Notes under the pieces: model-generated
The model's database searches: none
What the model was told of the DNA's origin: nothing
Seen by the model: only the letters and a program-made list of their open reading frames with translations
Translations under genes and position numbers: made by a program
Assembly: GCA_946479985.1 (NCBI GenBank)
Contig: CAMLIF010000022.1
Span: 1 to 40,818 of the forward strand
DNA: 40,818 nucleotides
Origin: an uncultured Flavobacteriales bacterium
Lineage (GTDB): Bacteria; Bacteroidota; Bacteroidia; Flavobacteriales; Crocinitomicaceae
Direction: 5' to 3'
In this document: positions 32,149 to 40,782 of the stretch, one piece after another
Numbering within the stretch: position 1 is the first letter of the stretch
How the letters are laid out: each line of letters begins with the position of its first letter

Positions 32149-33138
32149 ATGAGAAAAATACTCTTTCTGTTTTATTGCCTTTTCTTTTTTCAAACAGGAA
32201 ATGCGCAAACCATTCCTTTAGGGTTGAACCTAACTTCCGGCGGTAAAATTGTTTTCTCAGAAGGGGAGCCCAATTATAATGGAAATCTTGATAATCCGGT
32301 TGAAGTCACATGCGATGGAGCGGAATCCTATATGGAAGATTTGCGTAACGTGAAATATAATATGCTCACTATTGTCGAGTTTCCGGATGAATCGTGGGTA
32401 CTTCCAAGCCAGAATGATCCTAGCCGAATGAATGACACCACATCTTATTACGATTCGGAAAATAACGATTCATATTTCGGATTGTTTTATGATACTACGC
32501 AAACATTCTATTTTGTTCTTGATTCTTCTCTATCTAACGCTGAAAACGTTGTGTCAGATTCAAAACCGGCTCAGCCAACATTTAACGACGATATTGTTGG
32601 ATTGGAGTTAACCGACGAGCGTGTAGCTATGTTAAAACAGAAATTGAGAAATTATGTGAACGATCATTACGGAAAAGTAGAACCATACAGTGACCAAAAC
32701 GATTTACAGATCGAATTATCTCATGAAGATTCTGTAGTAGACAAGTATGCAGTTTACGATTACCTGGTAGATAAACTGGTATTTTACAATTATACCGGCG
32801 ATTTCCTTACCAGTGTTATCGGGTATCATTATAATTACGGAGTTGAGTTCGACAGTCTGCGTTATGATGCCGCCGGAAATATGACTTACTTTTCTACTGA
32901 AGGAATAGGTTCTATCCGTAACGAATATTACATGGAGTATAACAAGTTTAATCAGGTTGTCAAAGTAACAAATCATTACAGTTCGGCTGGAAATACCGAT
33001 GAAGAATCATATATCCATCCGGATATAGAGATTTTGAAATTTGAGTACAACACCAACGGGAATGTAATATCAAAATCCCGGTACCTGGAAGACGGAACCT
33101 GGTTGAAGTGTTCATTTAAACCTGTACTTGTTAATTGA
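32149..33138 (+). CDS. Secreted protein of unknown function
   Basis: The 329 residues start with a signal peptide (RKILFLFYCLFFFQTGNAQ). The first half is acidic (many D/E/N, for example NDTTSYYDSENNDSYFG), with an insert of helical character (DERVAMLKQKLRNYVNDHYG). The second half has lines like SLRYDAAGNMTYFSTEG and ILKFEYNTNGNVISKSRYLEDG, which resemble YD/RHS-type repeats in their 'Y-N-NG-V' pattern. No type IX sorting domain. I cannot name it. It lies 32 bases after DUF6157. Confidence 0.7.
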   Translation: MRKILFLFYCLFFFQTGNAQTIPLGLNLTSGGKIVFSEGEPNYNGNLDNPVEVTCDGAESYMEDLRNVKYNMLTIVEFPDESWVLPSQNDPSRMNDTTSYYDSENNDSYFGLFYDTTQTFYFVLDSSLSNAENVVSDSKPAQPTFNDDIVGLELTDERVAMLKQKLRNYVNDHYGKVEPYSDQNDLQIELSHEDSVVDKYAVYDYLVDKLVFYNYTGDFLTSVIGYHYNYGVEFDSLRYDAAGNMTYFSTEGIGSIRNEYYMEYNKFNQVVKVTNHYSSAGNTDEESYIHPDIEILKFEYNTNGNVISKSRYLEDGTWLKCSFKPVLVN

Positions 33139-33195
33139 AATGCCGGTTTACCTTTTCTTTATAACAACATACAGCAGTAGGAAACAAATAATAAA

Positions 33196-33597
33196 ATGAA
33201 AAACAGTATCGTTTTAAGCAGCATCCTGGTTTTGATGAGTTCATGCATTATTGGGAAAGATGCACGGATCCTGAAAAAAACTACTAAAGAGTGGCGCGAA
33301 TCACCTCTTGCTCTGAGCGCTTATCAGGATGCACCGATGGCGGGTGTTTTTTTATATCTCCGTGAGAACGGGAAGTTTGAACACACTTCGGAATTTTCAG
33401 GCATTAGATCGTTTAGTGCCGGAAATTGGGCAATTAATGGTGATACTATACAATTAACTTATTTCGACAGTAAGCAAAATATCATAAACCAGGAGAACGT
33501 GTTGCTCGATCGAGAAAAGTTGCAGCTATTCTTTTTAAAAGACAGTTCGTCTTTTCCCATGAGATGTACCTTTTTGTCCGACAAATTGAAATTATAA
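33196..33597 (+). CDS. Small lipoprotein of unknown function
   Basis: This 133-residue protein has a lipoprotein signal sequence ending VLMSSC (C17), so an outer- or inner-membrane lipoprotein is expected. The mature part has PMAGVFLYLRENGKFEHTSEFSGIRSFSAGNWAINGDTIQLTYFD (read in parts). The pattern 'G-F-L-ENG-F ... GNW ... GDTI-L' resembles small lipocalin-like or copper-resistance-type domains found in Bacteroidota. No firm assignment. Confidence 0.75.
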   Translation: MKNSIVLSSILVLMSSCIIGKDARILKKTTKEWRESPLALSAYQDAPMAGVFLYLRENGKFEHTSEFSGIRSFSAGNWAINGDTIQLTYFDSKQNIINQENVLLDREKLQLFFLKDSSSFPMRCTFLSDKLKL

Positions 33598-33751
33598 GGA
33601 ATAGTTTTAAAATGAACTCCTATGTTTTTACCGTTTCAGTAGAGTGAATTTACGCGAAATCTGGTTTTTTTATTGTGTTAACAGTCTGATTGATTGAGTT
33701 AATTGCTTCCTAAACCCGAAAAGAGTGGTTACTTTCACCAAAAATTTTTAC

Positions 33752-34981
33752 ATGAAAAAAACACTACTTTTTACGCTTCTTTTAGTTTCGGCTTCGGCCT
33801 TTTCTCAGAAGAAACTTACGGCAAATGCCGCTCGTTATTACGACGAATCGGGAGTTCTAAACTGGACTGATTCTGCAACCTATGTGTATGCCGATTTCCA
33901 GGGATCTCTGTTGTCGAACGGACCTGTCTTCGGAATGGAAGAAGATATTTCACCTCTTTTCTGGTATTGGAGTACTCCTGATGCGGATTTTACAACTTCA
34001 ACCAGTTTTTATGACGGTACACAAACTCAAACAAGTGCGAAATTATACAATGCATCGCACGCTGTAACTTCTAATACCACCGATGTTGGAACACGTGAAG
34101 TTTATACTTACACAGCTTCGGGAAAAATAGCTACTTATCGTTCCGAATACGACCTTTCCGGATCTTGGTTTGCCAACGACGGTGTAGATTATTTCTATGA
34201 TGCATCGGATCGTTTAATTATTAAAAACACATTGAGCTATAATTCAGGAGTAGGTTATATCAGTGAAACCGATTCATTGCAATATATCGGAACAACAACA
34301 AATGTTGACAGAATGGTCGTGTTCAGTTCTACAGACGGAATTGCGTTTGATCCGCAAGTGCGCATCGAGTACACATTTTCAGGAAATACACCTGTAAGTT
34401 TCAATTATTATATCGATTATGACCAGGATTCGGGAACTCCGCTGGAATGGCTACTGGTGGGTAATTATAACTTTTCAGGTTCCAATTTGACAAATCTTAT
34501 TGGACTATTGGTGGTTTCTGGCATTCCTACAACAACTGAAGCTGTTCGTATTGATTACACTTACGACGGATCGAACCGTTTAACGGCTGAAGAGCAATCA
34601 GGAACGCTTGGCCTTTACGGACATAATTATTACTATGATGCAGAAGGTTTTGTAACGCGTGTTACAACCCTCGACGAGAACATGGCCGGTGATGATGTTT
34701 ATCCAAGCTTAGAGGAATACTTCTACTACCAAAGCACTGCTTCTCTGGAGCAAGCAGCGGAAATAGATTTCACTGTATTCCCCAATCCGTCAGCAGACTT
34801 GTTCAATATTGCATCTGACGATGAGATTAAATCTGTTGCGGTTTATTCATTGGACGGTAAAAAACTAATCGTTCAAAACGGAGGCAACTCTATGAATGCA
34901 TCAGCTTTACCAAAAGGAAATTACTTGTTGGAAGTTGCTACCTCTAAAGGCGTTGCACGAAAAATGATCAGCAAAAACTAA
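33752..34981 (+). CDS. T9SS-secreted protein with YD-like repeats
   Basis: The 409-residue form starts at ATG 33752 with a signal peptide (KKTLLFTLLLVSASAFSQ); an upstream GTG lies before it. The middle reads as several 'Y-T-SG-I-TYRSEYD' or 'Y-YD-SNRLTAEEQSG' lines typical of exported YD/RHS-like repeats. The last about 75 residues (FTVFPNPSADLFNIAS...SVAVYSLDGKKLIVQNG...LPKGNYLLEVATSKGVARKMISKN, read in parts) are a type IX sorting domain. It is exported to the surface or medium. A strong terminator follows. Confidence 0.88.
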   Translation: MKKTLLFTLLLVSASAFSQKKLTANAARYYDESGVLNWTDSATYVYADFQGSLLSNGPVFGMEEDISPLFWYWSTPDADFTTSTSFYDGTQTQTSAKLYNASHAVTSNTTDVGTREVYTYTASGKIATYRSEYDLSGSWFANDGVDYFYDASDRLIIKNTLSYNSGVGYISETDSLQYIGTTTNVDRMVVFSSTDGIAFDPQVRIEYTFSGNTPVSFNYYIDYDQDSGTPLEWLLVGNYNFSGSNLTNLIGLLVVSGIPTTTEAVRIDYTYDGSNRLTAEEQSGTLGLYGHNYYYDAEGFVTRVTTLDENMAGDDVYPSLEEYFYYQSTASLEQAAEIDFTVFPNPSADLFNIASDDEIKSVAVYSLDGKKLIVQNGGNSMNASALPKGNYLLEVATSKGVARKMISKN

Positions 34982-34998
34982 TCGCCGATAAAGTATTG

Positions 34999-35040
34999 AA
35001 AGCCGATTTAGCTGCCTTGGCGGACAAATCGGCTTTTTTT
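34999..35040 (+). terminator. Intrinsic terminator after the T9SS gene
   Basis: AAAGCCGATTT (34999-35009) pairs with AAATCGGCTTT (35026-35036), then more T. Loop of 16 bases with a minor internal stem. Confidence 0.9.
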
Positions 35041-35191
35041 ATATAATTTAAACCTTGCTTGTGAAAAGAGAATGAGAGAAGGGAAAGATCACTTTTCCTG
35101 AAAAAACTTTATTATGGCGAGAAAAATACACAGTACCCGGGCAAAGAAAATAATACCCGAGTTGAGTAAAGAATAGTGAAACAAGAATAGA

Positions 35192-35521
35192 ATGTTCAGG
35201 TTTTTTCATACGGTGATGGAAGTTGTTGGTTGGCTGCAAATAGCTTTGTCTCCATCTCTCCTTGGATTGTTCATTGCTACTGTAGTTTATTTTTCAAATC
35301 CGTCAACAACAACTTTGATAGTAAGTTTGGTAATATTTATTTCCGGAATTATACTTGGTGTTTATTTTGCTACAAAAATATGGAAGACGAAAGGGACAGT
35401 TTGGTTTATGTCAAGAATTATGGCTACACCTGAATTGGATGGCAAAAAATGTGATTCTGAAGTCGATATTGAAGGTAAATCGGATTTGGCTTCGAAGAAT
35501 AAACCCGATCAGGACCCATAA
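35192..35521 (+). CDS. Small membrane protein of unknown function
   Basis: This 109-residue protein has a first hydrophobic segment (about 12-33) and a second (about 41-60), then a charged soluble tail (ELDGKKCDSEVDIEGKSDLASKNKPDQDP). The two-helix hairpin and acidic/basic tail are all that can be seen; no family motif. Its start codon lies 150 bases after the terminator of the T9SS gene. Confidence 0.65.
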   Translation: MFRFFHTVMEVVGWLQIALSPSLLGLFIATVVYFSNPSTTTLIVSLVIFISGIILGVYFATKIWKTKGTVWFMSRIMATPELDGKKCDSEVDIEGKSDLASKNKPDQDP

Positions 35522-35584
35522 TTATTTTGGTTTCATTTTAATCAACAGAGCAACTGACAGGTTTATCAAATTAAAAAGAAGGCG

Positions 35585-36457
35585 ATGCGTTTATCATTTG
35601 TAATTATTTTACTTTCCTTAATTATCAATTCTTGCGGTACGAGTAATCTTAATTCCTATGATGATATCGGAAATAATTATATCGTCGAATATGAGTGTGA
35701 AGGACAATATGTACCGGTTTATCGTTCAACCGAAACCAATAAAAAACTGGAGGGTCCGGTTATTCGAAGTACAACGGGACTTTACGATTCAACGCTTCAT
35801 TTTGAACTTATTTCGACATTCAAAAAAGGACTTCTTACCGGAAAGGATTCTATTTTCAGAGAAGGACAGCTCATTGAAGTAAGTACTTATCAAAACGGAA
35901 TCAAACAAGGTTCTTCTGAAGAATTCAACAATTTGCTACTGACTGTTTCCAATTACGATCATGGCTTAATACACGGAAATCAGCAAACTTATTCTGCGGA
36001 TGTATTGATCAAACAATCGAACTTCTTTCATGGAATAAAAAGTGGCAATGAGTTCAATTTTGATAGTTTGGGAAAAATTACCTTTTCAACTACGTACACA
36101 TTCGATTCAACCCGAATTGTTTTGGAAGAATCAGATAGAGCGAAAGATATACAGCTTAAATCGACCGGAGACACCATGCGTATAGCTGATTACTTACGAA
36201 TGTTGGATTGTAAAGGAACAATTACGGTTTCCCATAATTTGAGGAGCAGCCTGTCCGGAGATCCTTATTATGAAGAGATTTTCCATCCTTCGATCATTGA
36301 ATCCGAAAACTGTGAAGATGAGGCATCATACGGCTATTATTACATTGTTGAAGAATATGGAGGCGATGGAATTGATCAGATTTGGCTGGATACCTGGATT
36401 GTTTACAAAGAACGATTTGATGTGGATTTTTATTATTGGAAAATAGAGGACAAATGA
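35585..36457 (+). CDS. Lipoprotein with YwqK/MORN-like repeats
   Basis: This 290-residue protein has a lipobox (IINSC, C17). Residues about 80-170 repeat the YwqK/MORN-variant pattern: FKKGLLTGKDSIFREGQLIEVSTYQNGIKQGSSEEFNN, YDHGLIHGNQQTYS and FFHGIKSGNEFNFDSLGKI (read in parts). C-terminal residues are acidic and beta-rich, ending FDVDFYYWKIEDK. In other bacteria this repeat type is annotated as a toxin-antitoxin-like YwqK protein, but no toxin is adjacent. It overlaps the NTF2-like gene by ATGA (36454-36457). Confidence 0.75.
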   Translation: MRLSFVIILLSLIINSCGTSNLNSYDDIGNNYIVEYECEGQYVPVYRSTETNKKLEGPVIRSTTGLYDSTLHFELISTFKKGLLTGKDSIFREGQLIEVSTYQNGIKQGSSEEFNNLLLTVSNYDHGLIHGNQQTYSADVLIKQSNFFHGIKSGNEFNFDSLGKITFSTTYTFDSTRIVLEESDRAKDIQLKSTGDTMRIADYLRMLDCKGTITVSHNLRSSLSGDPYYEEIFHPSIIESENCEDEASYGYYYIVEEYGGDGIDQIWLDTWIVYKERFDVDFYYWKIEDK

Positions 36458-36825
36458 ATGATAAAGACAGAATAATTCAGGCAATAACCAACTTTGTGAA
36501 AGGTGGAGATACCAGTAATGTGGAGTTATTAGACAAAGTACTTCATTCGGATTTTACAGTTTCGAGCAGTAAATTTATGGGAAAACCCGGAGTCATGATT
36601 ATGGATAAACAGAAGTATCTTTCGAACATTCGGGAAGGTGTTTTTGGTGGATTACCGAGGAAGATGATTATTGAAAGTGTTGATCAAAACGATTCAATTG
36701 CCCTGGTGAAATTGCGTTTGGAAAGTGCAGAGAATTATTTTGTTTCTTATAATTCGCTGGTTTTGGATATGGATAATGAGTGGAAATTGATTCATAATCT
36801 GGCTGTTGTTGAAGCGAAGAAATAG
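36454..36825 (+). CDS. NTF2-like (SnoaL/lumazine-binding type) protein
   Basis: The 123-residue form starts at the ATG that overlaps the lipoprotein stop by four bases. It shows the NTF2 fold order: a first helix (DRIIQAITNFVKGGDTSNVELLDKVLHSDFT), a loop with MDKQKYLSNIREG, then strands SVDQNDSIALVKLRLES and YNSLVLDMDNEWKLIHNLAV (all read in parts). This fits the 'putative lumazine-binding' subgroup of NTF2-like proteins. Catalytic or binding role unknown. No signal peptide. Probably translated together with the lipoprotein upstream. Confidence 0.82.
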   Translation: MNDKDRIIQAITNFVKGGDTSNVELLDKVLHSDFTVSSSKFMGKPGVMIMDKQKYLSNIREGVFGGLPRKMIIESVDQNDSIALVKLRLESAENYFVSYNSLVLDMDNEWKLIHNLAVVEAKK

Positions 36826-36827
36826 CG

Positions 36828-36872
36828 CTTATCCGGATAAGAATTGACACATTTTAAGTTTACCCGGGTAAA
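36828..36872. promoter_or_regulatory. Twin perfect 14-bp palindromes, likely operators
   Basis: CTTATCCGGATAAG (36828-36841) and TTTACCCGGGTAAA (36859-36872) share the core TTAnCCGGnTAA. Their centres are 31 bp apart, about three helical turns, so a dimeric regulator could bind both on one face. They start three bases after the NTF2-like gene and precede the ABC transporter gene by about 230 bases. No matching regulator can be named; the remaining 230 bases hold no gene. Confidence 0.6.
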
Positions 36873-37105
36873 TGGTGGATAATCTTGCACTTATCCCCAA
36901 AACTATATTTAGGTCAAATTTATTCCAGCGAATATTGAAAAATTAAAATCATTTCCAAATCACTTCTGCTCAATGACCCCATTCTCAAATTGAGATCCAC
37001 ATTTTCTTTTGATATTGCATTTTCATTGTCTGGGGAAGGAAAATATAAATCTTTAACAGTGTGAAAAACGTATAAAAGATTACATTCGGGGGCAATTCCA
37101 GTATA

Positions 37106-38023
37106 TTGAAAGCATATTTTTCACTTCAATACCGCATGTTAAATCGTAAGTTCACCGATGTTCGGATTGAGCCGGCATTGGCATATCTCTTTTTGATTGC
37201 CGGTTTCACAGCGCTTTCAGTATTCTTATTTTACAAAACAGTATTTGCAGAATATTTATACGTTGTTGTTGCATTAAGCTTATGCGGGATCCTTTCTGAA
37301 ATTAAAAGAAACGAATTCATTAAAACAACCTTTAAAACCAGTGAATACAGACAAATCAGGATAGTCGAGAATTTGGTAGTTTCAGCACCGTTTGTCGTGT
37401 TTTTACTTTATAAACTGTTGTTCCTTCCCGCCGTTATTCTAATGGTAGCTTCGGTTCTTTTATCGCTGATTAAGATCAGAACAATTTTCAGTTTCACTAT
37501 TCCAACACCGTTTTACAAAAAACCGTTTGAGTTTACAGTCGGATTCAGAAACACGTTTTATTTGTTTCCTGCGGTATACATTCTGGCTTGTATAGCCGTT
37601 TCGATCGATAATTTTAAGTTGGGAGTCTTCGCCATGATGTCGCTTTTTGTCATTTCATTAAGTTTTTATTCAAAACCCGAAGACGAATTTTACGTTTGGT
37701 CATTCAGTCTGAATTCCAGGCAATTTTTAATCGGGAAGATGAAAACAGCTGTTTTATATGCTTCGTTTTTAATTTTCCCGATTGTCCTGGTTTTGGGAAT
37801 AGCATTCTATCAGAATGTCTTGTATATTTTGCTCTGGCTTTTAATAGGATATGCTTTTTTAATTGCAGTTGTAGCTGCCAAATACACTGTTTTTCCGGAT
37901 GAAATGAATTTAACGCAAGGATTTCTGATTGCAATGAGTTTGTTCTTTCCACCCTTGTTGTTATTCGTGATTCCCTATTTTTTCAGTCAATCTGTTAATC
38001 GTTTAAAAACCTATTTGAAATGA
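37106..38023 (+). CDS. ABC transporter permease-like membrane protein
   Basis: The 305 residues contain about eight to ten hydrophobic helices. The start is probably TTG 37106, which gives FSLQYRMLNRKF, a basic amphipathic stretch usual at the N-terminus of Bacteroidota ABC permeases; ATG 37136 is a shorter choice. Its stop overlaps the ATPase start (ATGA), so it surely forms an exporter with it. Substrate unknown. Possible control by the twin palindromes upstream. Confidence 0.85.
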   Translation: MKAYFSLQYRMLNRKFTDVRIEPALAYLFLIAGFTALSVFLFYKTVFAEYLYVVVALSLCGILSEIKRNEFIKTTFKTSEYRQIRIVENLVVSAPFVVFLLYKLLFLPAVILMVASVLLSLIKIRTIFSFTIPTPFYKKPFEFTVGFRNTFYLFPAVYILACIAVSIDNFKLGVFAMMSLFVISLSFYSKPEDEFYVWSFSLNSRQFLIGKMKTAVLYASFLIFPIVLVLGIAFYQNVLYILLWLLIGYAFLIAVVAAKYTVFPDEMNLTQGFLIAMSLFFPPLLLFVIPYFFSQSVNRLKTYLK

Positions 38024-38700
38024 TAGAAATTCAGCATTTATCCAAGAAATTTGGGTCAAAAGAAGTACTGAAAAACATTCAAATGCGTTTTGAACCCGGA
38101 AACGTATACGGAATTGTTGGCGAAAACGGCGCCGGGAAAACAACACTTTTCAGATGCATAGCCGGTTTAGAAGATTACGACGGAAATATAGTTTCTGATC
38201 TTCTGTCTCTGAAAGATCATTTGGGATTGTTACTGACAGAACCTTTTTTCTTTAACAAAATCACAGGAAAAGAATACATTCAGCTTCTGTGCAATGCGAG
38301 AAGTGTGAAGATTGATAATATCGACGATCGCAACATATTCGATCTGCCGTTGAACCAATATGCTTCTACCTATTCCACAGGAATGAAAAAGAAGCTGGCA
38401 CTTACCGCTATTTTGCTTCAGGAGAACAGCTGTTTCATTCTCGACGAACCATTCAACGGAGTTGACATTCAGAGTAATATCGTTCTGACTGAAATCATTC
38501 TGAAGCTGAAGGAATTGAATAAAATCGTTATTATTTCATCACATATATTTTCAACTTTAAACGATACTTGCGATCAGATTTTCCTGATTGAAAAAGGCGA
38601 ACTGGTGAAAACCGTACCCAAGGGCGAATTCAAAAATCTGGAAGATTCCATGAAGGAAAAAGCAATAGGCAGTAAGATTGAAAAATTGGGGTTGATTTGA
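38020..38700 (+). CDS. ABC transporter ATP-binding protein
   Basis: This 226-residue ATPase has Walker A G34ENGAGKT (34-41), the ABC signature as YSTGMKKKL (118-126), Walker B CFILDEP (138-144) and the H-loop H175. It has the usual length for the simple exporter type. It forms a pair with the preceding permease; there is no periplasmic binding protein or third gene, so a homodimeric or two-plus-two exporter is likely. A regulator of another type follows 84 bases downstream. Confidence 0.95.
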   Translation: MIEIQHLSKKFGSKEVLKNIQMRFEPGNVYGIVGENGAGKTTLFRCIAGLEDYDGNIVSDLLSLKDHLGLLLTEPFFFNKITGKEYIQLLCNARSVKIDNIDDRNIFDLPLNQYASTYSTGMKKKLALTAILLQENSCFILDEPFNGVDIQSNIVLTEIILKLKELNKIVIISSHIFSTLNDTCDQIFLIEKGELVKTVPKGEFKNLEDSMKEKAIGSKIEKLGLI

Positions 38701-38784
38701 GAACCTAAATTGAAAACCAACAGATGGAAAGTTCCGTTATATCCTCTGAAATCAATCAAGAGTTAGAAAGAAAATCTTAAAAGG

Positions 38785-39474
38785 ATGAATGACAACGATA
38801 CCAAACGACTCTCGCGGCTCACAGCTATCTTAACTCAGCTGCAAACCAAGCGTTTGTTGACTTCAACTGAATTGGCGAAGAAATTTTCCGTGAGCACAAG
38901 AACAATCTACAGAGACATCCGGGCATTGGAAGAAGCCGGAGTTCCGATTGTGACGGAAGAAGGAAAAGGATATTCAATTATGGAAGGTTACCGGATTCCA
39001 CCCATAATGTTTACCGAAAATCAGGCAAACGCTTTTATTTTGGCCGAACAGCTGGTTTTAAAGAACAAAGACGCTTCGTTTGTAAAAGATTATTCGGAAG
39101 GAATAGAGAAAATCAAAGCGGTTTTGGGAAACAGCGTGAAAGACAAGGCAAATTTGCTTTCTGAAAGAACACTTTTCAGCCAGAACATCCATAATGAGAG
39201 AACAAGCAATAATCTTTCTGTGCTTCAGTTTGCACTTACCAATCTGGTGCTGACAAAAATCGATTATTCCAATGCAGAAGGAGAATCATCAACCCGGTTT
39301 ATAGAACCATTCGCCTTACTAAGTACTGAAAATTGGTTGTTGGTAGCTTTTTGTCGTAAACGACAGGAATTCCGGTTTTTCCGATTGGATAGAATCAAGA
39401 AGCTCGAACTTCAAACTGAAAAATTAGAGGCTCACGACATGAGTCTGCAACAGTTTTTCGATCAAATGCGTTGA
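38785..39474 (+). CDS. YafY-type HTH/WYL transcriptional regulator
   Basis: The 229-residue regulator has a DeoR-like winged helix (RLTAILTQLQTKRLLTSTELAKKFSVSTRTIYRDIRALEEAGVPI, about 11-55, read in parts) followed by a WYL domain (about 145-215) with IDYSNAEGESSTRFIEPFALLSTENWLLVAFCRKRQEFRFFRLDRI (read in parts). WYL regulators sense nucleic acid or nucleotide ligands and control diverse genes. Its targets here are not visible. It lies in the same direction as the ABC genes but has its own spacer. Confidence 0.92.
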   Translation: MNDNDTKRLSRLTAILTQLQTKRLLTSTELAKKFSVSTRTIYRDIRALEEAGVPIVTEEGKGYSIMEGYRIPPIMFTENQANAFILAEQLVLKNKDASFVKDYSEGIEKIKAVLGNSVKDKANLLSERTLFSQNIHNERTSNNLSVLQFALTNLVLTKIDYSNAEGESSTRFIEPFALLSTENWLLVAFCRKRQEFRFFRLDRIKKLELQTEKLEAHDMSLQQFFDQMR

Positions 39475-39502
39475 TAAATTAAATGGTTAGGTATATTTTT
39501 TC

Positions 39503-39660
39503 TCCCGCATAAGAACGCAGACGAGCACAGATGTTTGCGTTTTTGAATGTATGAAAATTGTTGAACACAGATGAGAAATCTGCCTATGGCAGATTATACT
39601 GACCCGAGCGCTCAATCTTATATTCTTTTCTTCTGTGATCTTCTGCGCACGTCCGCGGGA
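39503..39660. repeat. MITE-like element with imperfect terminal inverted repeats
   Basis: The left end (TCCCGC-N7-CGCAGA-N4-CACAGA, 39503-39531) and the reverse complement of the right end (39632-39660) share that same 29-base layout, with the N parts differing. AATCTGCC/GGCAGATT (39577-39595) is a central perfect hairpin. No gene lies inside. The ends resemble those of the 22826-22946 element (CCCGCA...). Confidence 0.65.
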
Positions 39661-39723
39661 AAATATTATGTTTTGTCATGTTTTGATAACTACCCCTGAC
39701 ATTAGGCTGTCACAACCCGCGTT

Positions 39724-39731
39724 TACATTTG
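39724..39731 (+). promoter_or_regulatory. Candidate -7 promoter box (TACATTTG)
   Basis: Exact TAnnTTTG match 21 bases before ATG 39753, which supports that start rather than TTG 39729. Confidence 0.5.
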
Positions 39732-39752
39732 CTGAAACTTAAAATTAGATTT

Positions 39753-40169
39753 ATGATTTCATTAATTTCAGCAGTTAACTGGCTCAGCGTTTTAGCATCA
39801 TTTGCCATTTATGTCATTATCGGGGCGTTGTGGTTCACTTTGTTTTTCAAAAAGGCGTACCGCGTTTCCTTAGGAAAGGAAAACGAGCCGGAAGAAAAAA
39901 CTGCACCAATCTTTATTCTCGGTCCTGCTATTTGTTCCCTGTTTATTATTCTCGCCAGCGCCGTTTTGATGCTTGCTTTGGAAATTAACTCAATGCAATC
40001 GGCAATCGAATTTGCTATGGTGATTGGAGTTGGCTATTTGGTCGCCAATACTGTCAATATTGCTATCAATCCGAATATTCCAAGGCCTATTCTTTACGGA
40101 ATTATCAGCGGTTCATACCATCTAGTTGCAATTACACTGGTTTCGGTTTTACTTTTTGTAATGAAGTAA
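39753..40169 (+). CDS. DUF1761 family membrane protein
   Basis: The 138-residue form from ATG 39753 contains four membrane helices and the DUF1761 features: NWLSVLASFAIYVIIGALWFTLFFKKAY near the start, IPRPILYGIISGSYHLVAITLVS at the end. Alternative TTG 39729 would begin inside the promoter box. The family is widespread, with no known function. It follows the MITE-like element and is followed by YdeI 34 bases later. Confidence 0.85.
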   Translation: MISLISAVNWLSVLASFAIYVIIGALWFTLFFKKAYRVSLGKENEPEEKTAPIFILGPAICSLFIILASAVLMLALEINSMQSAIEFAMVIGVGYLVANTVNIAINPNIPRPILYGIISGSYHLVAITLVSVLLFVMK

Positions 40170-40189
40170 TTCCTGTTTAAGTCAAATTG

Positions 40190-40197
40190 TATCTTTA
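40190..40197 (+). promoter_or_regulatory. Near-consensus -7 box (TATCTTTA)
   Basis: One mismatch to TAnnTTTG, six bases before ATG 40204, which would give a leaderless transcript. Confidence 0.3.
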
Positions 40198-40203
40198 TAG
40201 CAG

Positions 40204-40782
40204 ATGGAAAAAGCAGAAATCGAAACTTTTTATCCTGTAAGCCAAATGGAGTGGAGGCAATGGTTACAGGAAAATCATGAATCCAAACAATCAATCTGGC
40301 TTGTTTGTTACAAAGTCAAAACAGGTATTCCAACTATTTCCTGGAGCAATGCAGTTGATGAAGCACTTTGTTTTGGCTGGATTGACAGTGTACGTAAAAC
40401 AATAGACGAAGAACGTTTTATTCAATTTTTTTCGAAGCGAAAACCTTCAAGCACCTGGTCGAAGATCAATAAACTGAAAGTAGAAAAACTGATAGCCGAC
40501 GGCTTGATGTTGCCCGCCGGATTGAAATGTATTGAAATAGCGAAAGAAAACGGAAGCTGGAATATTCTTGATACGGTAGACGAGCTGCTGATTCCTGACG
40601 ATCTGGAAGTTGAATTCGAAAAATACATCGGTTCTAAAGTGTACTTTGAAAGTTTGAGTAAATCGATCCGAAAAATGATGCTTTATTGGATTATTTCGGC
40701 AAAACGACCTGAAACAAGACAAAAAAGAATAGAAGAAATTGCAGAACACGCAGAGAAAGGGAAGAAACCGAAGAATTTTTAA
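40204..40782 (+). CDS. YdeI/OmpD-associated family protein
   Basis: This 192-residue protein shows the YdeI pattern: FYPVSQMEWRQWLQENHESKQSIWLVCYKVKTGIPTISWSNAVDEALCFGWIDSVRKTIDEERFIQFFSKRKPSSTWSKINK (read in parts), and the helical end RPETRQKRIEEIAEHAEKGKKP. In enterobacteria YdeI is linked to envelope stress and peptide resistance; annotation of the family as bacteriocin-protection is from homologues. No signal peptide is visible here. It is the last complete gene in the window. Confidence 0.9.
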   Translation: MEKAEIETFYPVSQMEWRQWLQENHESKQSIWLVCYKVKTGIPTISWSNAVDEALCFGWIDSVRKTIDEERFIQFFSKRKPSSTWSKINKLKVEKLIADGLMLPAGLKCIEIAKENGSWNILDTVDELLIPDDLEVEFEKYIGSKVYFESLSKSIRKMMLYWIISAKRPETRQKRIEEIAEHAEKGKKPKNF

